DNA of 24,155 nt from SZAS-103 sp964449135 (lineage in GTDB: Bacteria; Pseudomonadota; Gammaproteobacteria; Xanthomonadales; Xanthomonadaceae), in assembly GCA_964449135.1 (NCBI GenBank), contig CAYUXZ010000041.1, forward strand, positions 1-24,155. The letters run 5' to 3'. The stretch's first letter is position 1. Every line of letters starts with the position of its first letter. Of this stretch, positions 7,478 through 14,369 are shown piece after piece. The notes beneath the pieces are model-generated. The model was not told where the DNA came from, did not search any database, and saw nothing but the letters and a program-made list of their open reading frames with translations. Made by a program: the position numbers and the translations under genes.

Positions 7478-8058
7478 GCAATCACGCCTTCCGGAGCGAA
7501 CCCGCGCTTCTCAAGGCACATCCGCAACTGCACGCGCGCCCGATACAGTTGTACCCAGACGTTCGACGTGCTCAGGTCGAGGTCCTTGCAGAGTTCCTTG
7601 GTGTCGACTCCGAATACCTCTCGCAGCACGAACACCTGCGCGAGGCGCTTGGGCAACATCGAAACGCAGCGGTTGACCGCTTCGAGGAAGGCATTCTGCT
7701 GGCACAGCTGTTCCGGACCGGGTGTTTCGGACGGAACCTGCGCCCAGTGGCCGGTGGAGTCGAACAGCGGATCGAAGTCGTCGTCGTTCGGCGGCTGCGG
7801 CTCCAGCGGCTGCTCGCGCCATTGCTTGCGCAGGAAATCGACGATCCGGTTCTTGAGGATCGTCGTGAGCCAGGTGCGCAGCGAGCAATCGCCGCGGAAG
7901 GAGGCGCGGTTCTCGTAAGCCTGGGTGAGCGCGTCGGAGACCATGTCCTCGGCGAGGTGCTCGTCGCGCAGCTCCAGCCGCGCGATTTTCAACAGGTAGC
8001 TGCGCTGCTCGGCCAGCTGGTTGAAATCGGGCGGCGCGTGCGTCGTCGCCTTGGCCAT
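7474..8058 (-). CDS. ECF-family RNA polymerase sigma factor
   Basis: A 194-residue sigma factor with region 2 (about residues 15-85; LAEDMVSDALTQAYENRASF, then SLRTWLTTILKNRIVDFLR) and region 4 (about 125-180; MLPKRLAQVFVLREVFGV, then a helix-turn-helix LSTSNVWVQLYRARVQLR). It lacks regions 1 and 3, as ECF factors do. I chose the start at 8058 (MAKATTHAPP) because GAGGA lies 7 bases upstream; extensions to 8154 add Trp/Pro-rich sequence unlike the family. It is followed by its anti-sigma gene with an ATGA overlap. A GTATGG-N15-CGTCG element in its leader matches in spacing the promoters of the two large operons at 13.8 kb, suggesting autoregulation. Confidence 0.93.
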   Translation of the reverse strand: MAKATTHAPPDFNQLAEQRSYLLKIARLELRDEHLAEDMVSDALTQAYENRASFRGDCSLRTWLTTILKNRIVDFLRKQWREQPLEPQPPNDDDFDPLFDSTGHWAQVPSETPGPEQLCQQNAFLEAVNRCVSMLPKRLAQVFVLREVFGVDTKELCKDLDLSTSNVWVQLYRARVQLRMCLEKRGFAPEGVIA

Positions 8059-8130
8059 GCACAGTCCTCGGAAGATCGGGGGTGCCGGCGCCGGCCACCA
8101 CGTGATGTCTCCCATGATAGCCAATCGCCT

Positions 8131-8156
8131 CGACGCGTTCATGGCGAACCCCATAC
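8131..8156 (-). promoter_or_regulatory. Candidate ECF-type promoter of the sigma gene
   Basis: On the minus strand GTATGG (8151-8156) and CGTCG (8131-8135) are separated by exactly 15 bases, the same spacing as the elements at 13823 and 13883. The -35 differs at one base from GTAAGG, and CGCGTC at the -10 is shared by all three. The -35 lies inside the 3' end of the cyclase gene. Confidence 0.5.
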
Positions 8157-9482
8157 CGCGAGGTCGACGGGTTCGGCTACACCAGCCACGTCACGTGCGC
8201 GCCGCAACTCGAAGCCGTGCGGTTCCAGTGCCGGATCCTGCGATCGGGCGAGCACGATCAGGCTCGCAAGAGCGCACGCGGACGCGGCTTCCGTCTTGTT
8301 GTGCTTCTCGAGCTTGGCCGCAAGGTTCACCGTCTCGCCGATTACCGTGTATTCGAGCCGGTTCTCCACGCCGATCACGCCGAACACCAGCGGGCCGTGC
8401 GCGGCGCCGATGCCGATCCCGAGCGCAGGCAATCCACGCTCCTTGCGCTGGTCCGCCCACGCATGCGCGGCGGCCTGGATCGCGGCAATGCAGCGCAGCG
8501 CGTCGGCAGCGTGGGTGTCCGAGGAACGTACCGCGCCGAAACTCGCGAGGATGCCGTCGCCCATGAACTTGTCGATGTTGCCGCCGTGCGTGCGCACCAC
8601 CGGCACGACGATGTTCTGGTAATCGCCGATCAATGCGATCAATTCGTCCGAGTTCAGCGTCGCCGATGCCTTGGTGAACCCGCGCAGGTCGGTGAACAGC
8701 ACGGTCGCGTCCCGCTGCACGCTCTGACCCGCCATCGGCGGCAGATCGGTGCCGGTGATGGTGTCTGCGACCTCGCTGTCGAAGAAACGCGAGAGGGCGT
8801 CGGCCGACTGAGTGGCTGCGACGGCGCGCGTGAGCGTGCGTCGTGCGCGCGACAGCGCGACCGCGAGCAGTGCGGTGACGATGGCGATCGCGGCGACGCG
8901 GATCGCCTCGTCGCCGGCGTGGATGCGTCCCGTGCTCGCGGCGGTTACCGCATCCCAGGTGCGGCCGCCGGGGCCGGCGGCATTCCAGGCGGCAAACGAC
9001 AGCGCACTCCAGCCGATCGCTGCGGTCATTCCGGAAAGCCACACCCACACCGGCTCGAAGCGCAGCGCACGCAACGCGATGAACACGAAGATCGTCGCGT
9101 ACAGCGAATTCTTCAGCGCGATCGGCAGCGTGGTCTCGTACTGCGCGGCAAAGCCCCAGAGGATGCCGAGCAGCACGCCCATCTCCGCGATCACCGACGC
9201 GGCGAGCACGGGCTGCGTCAGTTGTCCGCTGCGCGCGAACCATGCACGCAAGGCGACCAGCAGCGCGAGCGCGACCAGTCCCAGCGGTGCAGCGGCGATC
9301 GGCGCATCCGGGCTGAATCCGCGCGGCGTCAGCGCATAGGCCAGCGCGGCGACTGCGATGACGATCCCCTGCGCCGCCGCAACCCAGACTTCCGACTCGC
9401 GCTGGCTGCGCGCGATTTCCGCCAGCACGCGCGCCGGCTGCGCTTCGCGCCGGACGAACAGGGTCTTGACGGCGTCGATCAT
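8139..9482 (-). CDS. Membrane class III adenylate/guanylate cyclase
   Basis: 447 residues: about six transmembrane helices (roughly 33-51, 64-82, 91-111, 124-140, 145-165 and 193-210), a short linker, then a class III cyclase domain (about 255-395). FTDLRGFT (D265) and DKFMGDG (D309) provide the two metal Asp residues, and K305 fits the purine-selecting Lys of adenylate cyclases. YTVIGETVNLAAKLEKHN holds N386, but the transition-state Arg of the usual NxxxR is Lys390, so activity or nucleotide choice is uncertain. The start overlaps the stop of the BufA-like gene (ATGA), so the two are translationally coupled. It is the last gene of the minus-strand operon. No terminator is visible before the sigma gene 80 bases further on. 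Confidence 0.87.
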   Translation of the reverse strand: MIDAVKTLFVRREAQPARVLAEIARSQRESEVWVAAAQGIVIAVAALAYALTPRGFSPDAPIAAAPLGLVALALLVALRAWFARSGQLTQPVLAASVIAEMGVLLGILWGFAAQYETTLPIALKNSLYATIFVFIALRALRFEPVWVWLSGMTAAIGWSALSFAAWNAAGPGGRTWDAVTAASTGRIHAGDEAIRVAAIAIVTALLAVALSRARRTLTRAVAATQSADALSRFFDSEVADTITGTDLPPMAGQSVQRDATVLFTDLRGFTKASATLNSDELIALIGDYQNIVVPVVRTHGGNIDKFMGDGILASFGAVRSSDTHAADALRCIAAIQAAAHAWADQRKERGLPALGIGIGAAHGPLVFGVIGVENRLEYTVIGETVNLAAKLEKHNKTEAASACALASLIVLARSQDPALEPHGFELRRARDVAGVAEPVDLAVWGSP

Positions 9483-9757
9483 CTCGTATGCTCGTCGAGT
9501 CGGCCACCCGCAATGCGTCCGCAAGTGCCCTTGGGTACGTACACCCACTCACGCGAATCCGCACCGAGGACGGATTGCCCGGCGCAGGAATGCACGCCGT
9601 TCGCGCAATCGTTGGCGCCCGCACGGACGATGCCGTAGCAACGCTCGCGTTCGACCTGCGCCGTCGGCCCATGACGCAGGCTGGCGGCGACCGCGCCGAG
9701 CATGCTGCCGGCGATGGCGAGGATCACGCCCGCATTGATCGCATCGCGGGCATTCAT
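9479..9757 (-). CDS. DUF2282/BufA-like bufferin precursor without an adjacent modifying enzyme
   Basis: A 92-residue peptide with an N-terminal hydrophobic segment (about residues 8-26), either a Sec signal or an anchor; the n-region has few positive charges and no clear AxA cleavage site. The rest matches DUF2282: CYGIVRAGANDCA, HSCAGQS, WVYVPKGTC. Cys residues are at 40, 51, 58 and 79 (gaps of 10, 6 and 20), against 10, 8 and 20 in the BufA at 14017. Such peptides are exported after DUF692/MNIO enzymes modify their Cys residues, and they bind copper. No modifying enzyme gene adjoins it; the nearest is at 14370. The start overlaps the acetoacetate decarboxylase stop and its own stop overlaps the cyclase start (ATGA at both ends), so it is firmly embedded in the operon. 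Confidence 0.85.
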   Translation of the reverse strand: MNARDAINAGVILAIAGSMLGAVAASLRHGPTAQVERERCYGIVRAGANDCANGVHSCAGQSVLGADSREWVYVPKGTCGRIAGGRLDEHTR

Positions 9758-10524
9758 GGCTTCAGGTAATCGTGGAGGACGCGGCCGTACGGCAGCGTAA
9801 GATCGGCGACGAAGTGACGGCCTTCAACGACACGCCGCACCGGAAAGTCGGCGACCGGCGCGTTCGCGTGCGGGATCAGGTGCAGCCGCGCCGGGCTCGT
9901 CCACGCGCCCTTCACCGTGACATTCGCGAGGTTGTAGGCGACCAGTTGCGCGATCGCGTGGTTGCCGTCCACGTCGGGGATCAGCTTGAGGTTGACCTGG
10001 GTCTTGCCGAGCTTCTCCTCGATCGCGTGGTAGTCGCAGTGATCGGGATGCTCGGGGCAATAGTTCAGGTCGCGATGCTTGTAGGCCATGGTCGCGATCG
10101 CAACCGGCTGGCCCGCGTACTCCAGGCGACCGGTCAGGGTGTCGTGCGCGACGCCGAGCTTCGGGCTCGCGAGTTTCTTCGGAAAGCCCCAGATCTCGCG
10201 GCCCGCGGCGATCGGCGGATCGCAGTCGAGGTACATCTGCGCGGTGAAGTTGACGTGCTCGCCACGATACAGCGCCGGGATCACGATGCCGGACTCGGTG
10301 TAGTCGCCGAAGCCGCTCGAATCGGGCATTCGGATGAATTCGTAGAGCACGGTGTTCGATCCATCGGGCTCCAGCGGCTCTGGCAGCGCAGCACGGATCG
10401 CCGCAGGGTCTGATTCGTAGGTGACGATGAAGTATTCGCGGTCGACGAAACGGTAGGGCCCGCGCGGATAGGCCGGGCTCGCGGCCGGCATCGAGGCCGT
10501 GGACAGGATTTCTTCGCGATTCAC
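9754..10524 (-). CDS. adc: Acetoacetate decarboxylase
   Basis: A 256-residue cytosolic enzyme of the ADC family, which converts acetoacetate to acetone and CO2 through a Schiff base. The signature GREIWGFPKKLASPKL carries the paired lysines K116 and K117; the first matches Lys115 of the clostridial enzyme and the second its pKa-lowering partner. Length is typical. I chose the GTG start at 10524 (NREEILSTAS follows) because GGAG lies 7 bases upstream; the ATG at residue 12 is the alternative. The gene sits downstream of 3-hydroxybutyrate dehydrogenase, whose product is its substrate, a common pairing in poly-3-hydroxybutyrate-metabolising Proteobacteria. It overlaps the BufA-like gene by four bases. 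Confidence 0.92.
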   Translation of the reverse strand: MNREEILSTASMPAASPAYPRGPYRFVDREYFIVTYESDPAAIRAALPEPLEPDGSNTVLYEFIRMPDSSGFGDYTESGIVIPALYRGEHVNFTAQMYLDCDPPIAAGREIWGFPKKLASPKLGVAHDTLTGRLEYAGQPVAIATMAYKHRDLNYCPEHPDHCDYHAIEEKLGKTQVNLKLIPDVDGNHAIAQLVAYNLANVTVKGAWTSPARLHLIPHANAPVADFPVRRVVEGRHFVADLTLPYGRVLHDYLKP

Positions 10525-10553
10525 GCAGTGTCTCCGGAAATGGTTCGTGGAAG

Positions 10554-11633
10554 TCAAAGAAACTCGGTCTGCAGATCGACCGACGAACGCGCGCCGATGT
10601 CGCCGTAGTGGTCGCGCAGCCAGTGCGACGCCGTCGCCTCGCCGCTGCCCTTGAGCCGGCAGAGGAAGTCCCAGTCCGGGTTGAGCTTGGAGGCGACCGA
10701 ATGCGTGGTCATCACCTCGTCGGCGCGGATCGAGTGGATCAGCATGTGCTTCATGTCGCTCGCTTCGACCCTGCCCTGGTCGATCAGCCGGGTCACGAAT
10801 GCGATCGCGCGCATCTCGCGCATCAGCGAGGAGTTGAAGCTGATTTCGTTGATTCGGTTGAGGATCTCCGGCGCGGTCCTGGGCACGCCGCGGCGCATGA
10901 TCGGGTTGATGTGGATGATCACCACGTCGCAGCTCTTCGAGCCGTAGATCAGCGGGAAGATCGCCGGGTTGCCGATGTAGCCGCCGTCCCAGTAGCGCTC
11001 GCCTTCGATCTCGATGGTCTGGAACAGGAACGGCAGGCAGGCCGAGGCGAGCACCGCGTCTGGCGTGAGCTCCTTGCGACCGAAGATGCGCGCCTTGCCG
11101 GTCTCGACGTTGGTCGCGCACAAGTGCACGCCGATGCCGTCGGTCGCGCGCAGCTTCTCGAAATCCACGTGCTTCTCGAGCACGTCGCGCAGCGGGTTGA
11201 AGTTGAGCGGATTGAGCTGGTACGGCGAGAACAGCCGAATCATCGAGTCGAACATCCAGTAGAACGGCGAGGATTCGACCGGCAACGGGCGGCCGAAGAC
11301 GTCGTTGATCGGTTTGACCGGCGACCAGACCTTGCCGGCGTCGGCGATCGCTCGCCAGAACGCAGCCAGGCGTTCGCGCGCGTGCTCGTGGTCGCCGTCG
11401 GTGAGCGCATCGGCGAGCACGACTGCGTTCATTGCGCCCGCGCTGGTCGCGCTGACCGCTTCGATCGCGATGCGCCCGTCTGCGAGCAGGGTGTCGAGTG
11501 CACCCCAGGCGAACGCGCCATGCGCGCCGCCGCCTTGCAGCGCGATGTTGATCGGCTTCCGATCGGCGGCTGGCTTGCGCGCCGACGGCGTGGCACGTCG
11601 GGTGACGGAGATTTTTGTCGCAGCTACGGACAT
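10554..11633 (-). CDS. Patatin-like phospholipase/esterase with DUF3734-type C-terminus
   Basis: 359 residues. After a basic N-terminus of about 27 residues comes the patatin fold: the oxyanion loop LQGGGAHGAFAWGALD, the nucleophile elbow SATSAGAMNA with S64, and the dyad Asp in YWDGGYIGNP (D216). The elbow reads A-T-S-A-G, so the first Gly of GxSxG is Ala. The C-terminal third (from about residue 225, INPIMRRGVPRTAPEILNRI) matches the extra domain common to patatins next to bdhA. These are thought to act in poly-3-hydroxybutyrate or lipid turnover, but the substrate has not been shown here. The gene is 14 bases after bdhA and 29 before adc, so it is co-transcribed with both. Confidence 0.9.
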   Translation of the reverse strand: MSVAATKISVTRRATPSARKPAADRKPINIALQGGGAHGAFAWGALDTLLADGRIAIEAVSATSAGAMNAVVLADALTDGDHEHARERLAAFWRAIADAGKVWSPVKPINDVFGRPLPVESSPFYWMFDSMIRLFSPYQLNPLNFNPLRDVLEKHVDFEKLRATDGIGVHLCATNVETGKARIFGRKELTPDAVLASACLPFLFQTIEIEGERYWDGGYIGNPAIFPLIYGSKSCDVVIIHINPIMRRGVPRTAPEILNRINEISFNSSLMREMRAIAFVTRLIDQGRVEASDMKHMLIHSIRADEVMTTHSVASKLNPDWDFLCRLKGSGEATASHWLRDHYGDIGARSSVDLQTEFL

Positions 11634-11647
11634 GGAGAAAGCTCCTT

Positions 11648-12433
11648 TCAGTGCGCGGTCCAGCCGCCGTCAATGGGGATGATTGCGCCCGTGGTCGAGG
11701 CAGCCGCATCGCTTGCGAGATACACTGCGAGTGCGGCGACCTGCTCCACGGTCACGAACTGCTTGGTCGGTTGCGCGGCAAGCAGCACGTCGCGCACGAC
11801 CTGCTCCTCGGTGATGCCGCGCGCCTTCGCCGTGTCGGGGATCTGCTTCTCGACGAGCGGCGTGAGCACGTATCCCGGGCAGATTGCGTTCGCGGTGATG
11901 CCGTGCTCGGCGACTTCCAGCGCCACCGTCTTGGTCAGCCCCGCAACGCCGTGCTTGGCGGCGACATAGGCGCTCTTGAACTTTGATGCGACCAGCGCGT
12001 GCGCGGAAGCGACATTGATGACGCGACCGAAGCCGTGCTGTTTCATCGCGGGCAACGCCAACCGGGTGGTATGGAAGGCGGAGCTGAGATTGATCGCGAG
12101 GATCGCGTCCCACTTCGCGGGCGGGAACTCGTCGACCGGCGCGACGTTCTGGACGCCGGCGTTGTTGACGAGGATGTCGACGCAGCCGAACTCCGCGATT
12201 GCGCGCTTCATCATCGCCTCGATCGCCTCGGGTTTGCTCATGTCGGCGCCGTCGTAGCGTACGGCGACGCCGAACTCCTGCTGCAGGCCTGCGCGCAGGC
12301 GCTCTATCTCGGACGCATCGCCGAAGCCGTTGAGGATCACGTTCGCACCTTCGCTCGCGAACGCGCGGGCGATTCCAAGGCCGATGCCGCTGGTCGATCC
12401 GGTGACCAGCGCGGTCCTGTTCTTCAATTGCAT
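11648..12433 (-). CDS. bdhA: 3-Hydroxybutyrate dehydrogenase
   Basis: A 261-residue short-chain dehydrogenase that oxidises (R)-3-hydroxybutyrate to acetoacetate with NAD+. TGSTSGIGLG is the nucleotide-binding loop and NNAG stabilises the fold. The catalytic residues are N115, S143, Y156 and K160 (YVAAK). The stretch SAYVAAKHGVAGLTKTVALE followed by ITANAICPGYVLTPLVEKQI is diagnostic for the 3-hydroxybutyrate dehydrogenase branch of the superfamily. A clear AGGAG lies 7 bases before the ATG. It lies 14 bases after the NADH dehydrogenase gene, so the NADH it makes could feed that enzyme. Confidence 0.94.
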   Translation of the reverse strand: MQLKNRTALVTGSTSGIGLGIARAFASEGANVILNGFGDASEIERLRAGLQQEFGVAVRYDGADMSKPEAIEAMMKRAIAEFGCVDILVNNAGVQNVAPVDEFPPAKWDAILAINLSSAFHTTRLALPAMKQHGFGRVINVASAHALVASKFKSAYVAAKHGVAGLTKTVALEVAEHGITANAICPGYVLTPLVEKQIPDTAKARGITEEQVVRDVLLAAQPTKQFVTVEQVAALAVYLASDAAASTTGAIIPIDGGWTAH

Positions 12434-12447
12434 GCGTTACTCCTGAT

Positions 12448-13785
12448 TTACAGACGTGAGGATGGGATGGAAGCGTCAATCGCAGACAACGAACGGATAC
12501 CGCCGCCGTTGCGCTCGTCTGCGAGCACCTCGTGGCTGCGGGTGAATCGGAAATGGGTCAGGTCGGGCGGGAAGAACATTCCCCAGGTCCACTCGACAAA
12601 GATCCGCAGCTTGCGGCCCAGCGTCGGCACCTGGCTGAGGTAATAGGCGCGCCACAGCAGCCAGGCCGGCAGTCCGCTGAGCCGGATGCCGAATACGCTC
12701 GCGACACCCTTGAGATGTCCCACGGTTGCCATCATCCCGCGCACGCGGTAGGCGAATGGTTTCGTCGACCCTCCACGAGAGCGCGCGATCAGGTTCTTCG
12801 CGAGGTGCCGCGCCTGCGCGACCGCGAACTGCGCGGTCGGGGGCGCAAAGCCATCGCCGTTCCGGACCAGCGCGCAATCGCCGATCGCCCAGATGTTCTC
12901 CGCGCCGCGCGTGGACAGGTCGTCGTTGCAGGCGATGCGTCCGCGCTCGACGGCGATGTCGCGCAAGCTCGCGGCCAGCGCGTTGGGCATGGTGCCGATC
13001 GTGCAGATCGTGGTCGCGGCAGCAAGCACCTGGCCGTCGCTCAGGCGGACCTCGCGCGCGGAGATCGCGTTCGCGCCGGTCATGGTGCGCACGTCCACGC
13101 CGCGTGCGCGCAGCGAGCGCTCCGCAGCCGCGCCCAGCGCGGCGGGCAGCTCGATCAGCAGGCGTTCGACGTTCTGCAACAGCGTGACCTGGAGTTCGCC
13201 CGCTTCCACGCGCGGATAGAAGCGCCTCAGCTCGCGCAGTGCGTCGGCGACCGCACCGGCGACTTCCACACCGGAAAAGCCGCCGCCGATCACCACGAAA
13301 TGACCGAGGCTGCGGCGCAGGCCCGGATCGGATTCCAGCTCGATCCGCGCGAGCCGGCGCAGCACGAGGTTGCGGATGTGCATCGCATCGCCGACGGTCT
13401 TGAGCACGACCGCGTGCTCGGCCATGCCCGGGATCAGATCCACGCGCGCACGGCTGCCGAAGGCGAGCACGAGTTCGTCATAACCCAGCTCGATCTCGCC
13501 CTTGAGCGTGTCGCAGCGGACCTTGCGCTCGCGGAAATCGATGGCCTCGACCTTGCCCATCACGAAACGCGCGCGACCAACCGTTTGCCGCAGCGGCGCG
13601 ACGACGTGCTCCGGGAATACGGTCGCGCCGACCACTTCGGCGAGCATCGGATTGAAGGTGGTGTAGCTCTCCTCCGAGACCAGCGTGACCTCGATCCTGC
13701 GACCTGCCTTGTCCAACAGGCGGGTGAGATTGGCTCCGGCGAATCCCCCGCCGACGATCACGATGCGCGTCTTGCCCGATTCCAC
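12448..13785 (-). CDS. ndh: NDH-2-type FAD-dependent NADH dehydrogenase
   Basis: A 445-residue pyridine-nucleotide-disulfide oxidoreductase of the type II NADH:quinone oxidoreductase family. It moves electrons from NADH to quinone at the membrane surface without pumping protons. RIVIVGGGFAGANL is the FAD dinucleotide fold, HFVVIGGGFSGVEVAGA the NADH fold (near residue 165), and IWAIGDCA the second FAD motif. The C-terminal amphipathic/hydrophobic region (LPAWLLWRAYYLSQVPTLGR, then WGMFFPPDLTHFRF) is the usual membrane-binding part. The start is GTG at 13785 with GGAG 8 bases upstream. First gene of the operon, under the ECF-like element at 13823-13849. Exact NDH-2 versus another family member is not proved. 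Confidence 0.85.
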   Translation of the reverse strand: MESGKTRIVIVGGGFAGANLTRLLDKAGRRIEVTLVSEESYTTFNPMLAEVVGATVFPEHVVAPLRQTVGRARFVMGKVEAIDFRERKVRCDTLKGEIELGYDELVLAFGSRARVDLIPGMAEHAVVLKTVGDAMHIRNLVLRRLARIELESDPGLRRSLGHFVVIGGGFSGVEVAGAVADALRELRRFYPRVEAGELQVTLLQNVERLLIELPAALGAAAERSLRARGVDVRTMTGANAISAREVRLSDGQVLAAATTICTIGTMPNALAASLRDIAVERGRIACNDDLSTRGAENIWAIGDCALVRNGDGFAPPTAQFAVAQARHLAKNLIARSRGGSTKPFAYRVRGMMATVGHLKGVASVFGIRLSGLPAWLLWRAYYLSQVPTLGRKLRIFVEWTWGMFFPPDLTHFRFTRSHEVLADERNGGGIRSLSAIDASIPSSRL

Positions 13786-13822
13786 GGTGTTTTCTCCGAT
13801 CCGGTGGCCGATGTGCCGGATT

Positions 13823-13849
13823 GGACGCGCGAGTCCGCGAATCCTTACA
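13823..13849 (-). promoter_or_regulatory. ECF-type promoter of the ndh-bdhA-patatin-adc-BufA-like-cyclase operon
   Basis: Minus strand: TGTAAGG (13843-13849), 15 bases, CGTCC (13823-13827). Start would lie near 13817, leaving a leader of about 32 bases before the GTG. It matches the divergent element at 13883 in TGTAAGGA, in GCGCGTCCAA and in spacing. The pattern of TGTAA-like -35 with CGTC -10 is typical for ECF sigma factors. Confidence 0.7.
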
Positions 13850-13882
13850 AACCAGGCCAGCGAGCGCCGTCGTCACCGGGTG

Positions 13883-13909
13883 TGTAAGGAATTTCACATT
13901 GGCGCGTCC
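13883..13909 (+). promoter_or_regulatory. ECF-type promoter of the bufferin operon
   Basis: Plus strand: TGTAAGG (13883-13889), 15 bases, CGTCC (13905-13909). Start would lie near 13915, leaving a leader of about 100 bases before bufA. The two divergent -35 elements are 33 bases apart, a compact shared control region. Confidence 0.72.
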
Positions 13910-14016
13910 AACACCTGCTCGCCGGGGAATCGTGACCGCGACGATGGATGCGGCACGAGCCGGGCGATGCGTTTATCCACCTCAAACTTCCAATCACTGT
14001 CCTAAGGAGATTTACG

Positions 14017-14298
14017 ATGAATACGCGTCACGCCATGATCCTCGCCGCGGCAGCCAGCCTGTTCGCCGTTTCCAGCACCGCGTTTGCCGCCGAGGCGGAT
14101 CATTCGAACCAGGAAAAGTGCTTCGGCATCGCCAAGGCCGGCCAGAACGACTGCGCGTCCACCACCGGCACGCATGCCTGCGCGGGCCAGTCCAAGCTCG
14201 ACAACAGCCCGATGGACTTCAAGTTCGTCGCCAAAGGCACCTGCTCGAAAGTCGGCGGCAAGCTCGCCGCCGGCGACAGCATGATGAAGAAGAAGTAA
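14017..14298 (+). CDS. bufA: Bufferin precursor, DUF2282 (BufA)
   Basis: A 93-residue precursor peptide: Sec signal peptide (residues 1-24, cut at AFA-AE), then a Cys core and a Lys-rich tail ending KKK. The DUF2282 pattern is CFGIAKAGQNDCA, HACAGQSK, VAKGTC, with Cys at 35, 46, 55 and 76. In studied bufferins an MNIO enzyme converts Cys residues to copper-binding thiooxazoles before export to the periplasm (family knowledge). AAGGAG lies 7 bases before the ATG. It is the first gene of the four-gene operon, and a 10-bp hairpin follows its stop. The ATG at residue 7 is a weaker alternative start. Confidence 0.93.
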   Translation: MNTRHAMILAAAASLFAVSSTAFAAEADHSNQEKCFGIAKAGQNDCASTTGTHACAGQSKLDNSPMDFKFVAKGTCSKVGGKLAAGDSMMKKK

Positions 14299-14319
14299 GC
14301 CGAAGCATCGACGTAGCGA

Positions 14320-14345
14320 ACGGCCGTGGAATGGGCCACGGCCGT
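14320..14345 (+). promoter_or_regulatory. Intercistronic hairpin between bufA and bufB
   Basis: ACGGCCGTGG (14320-14329) and CCACGGCCGT (14336-14345) form a perfect 10-bp stem with a 6-base loop in the 71-base gap after bufA. No T tract follows, so it is unlikely to be a full terminator. It could protect the bufA 3' end or give partial termination, so the precursor is made in excess over its enzyme. Confidence 0.75.
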
Positions 14346-14369
14346 CGTGCGGGACACGGGGAGCAGTCC

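Noticed and set aside
9479..9757. BufA-like gene as a decayed copy of bufA
   Set aside because: All four Cys and DUF2282 motifs are kept, the frame is intact, and its ends are fitted into ATGA overlaps, so it looks functional.
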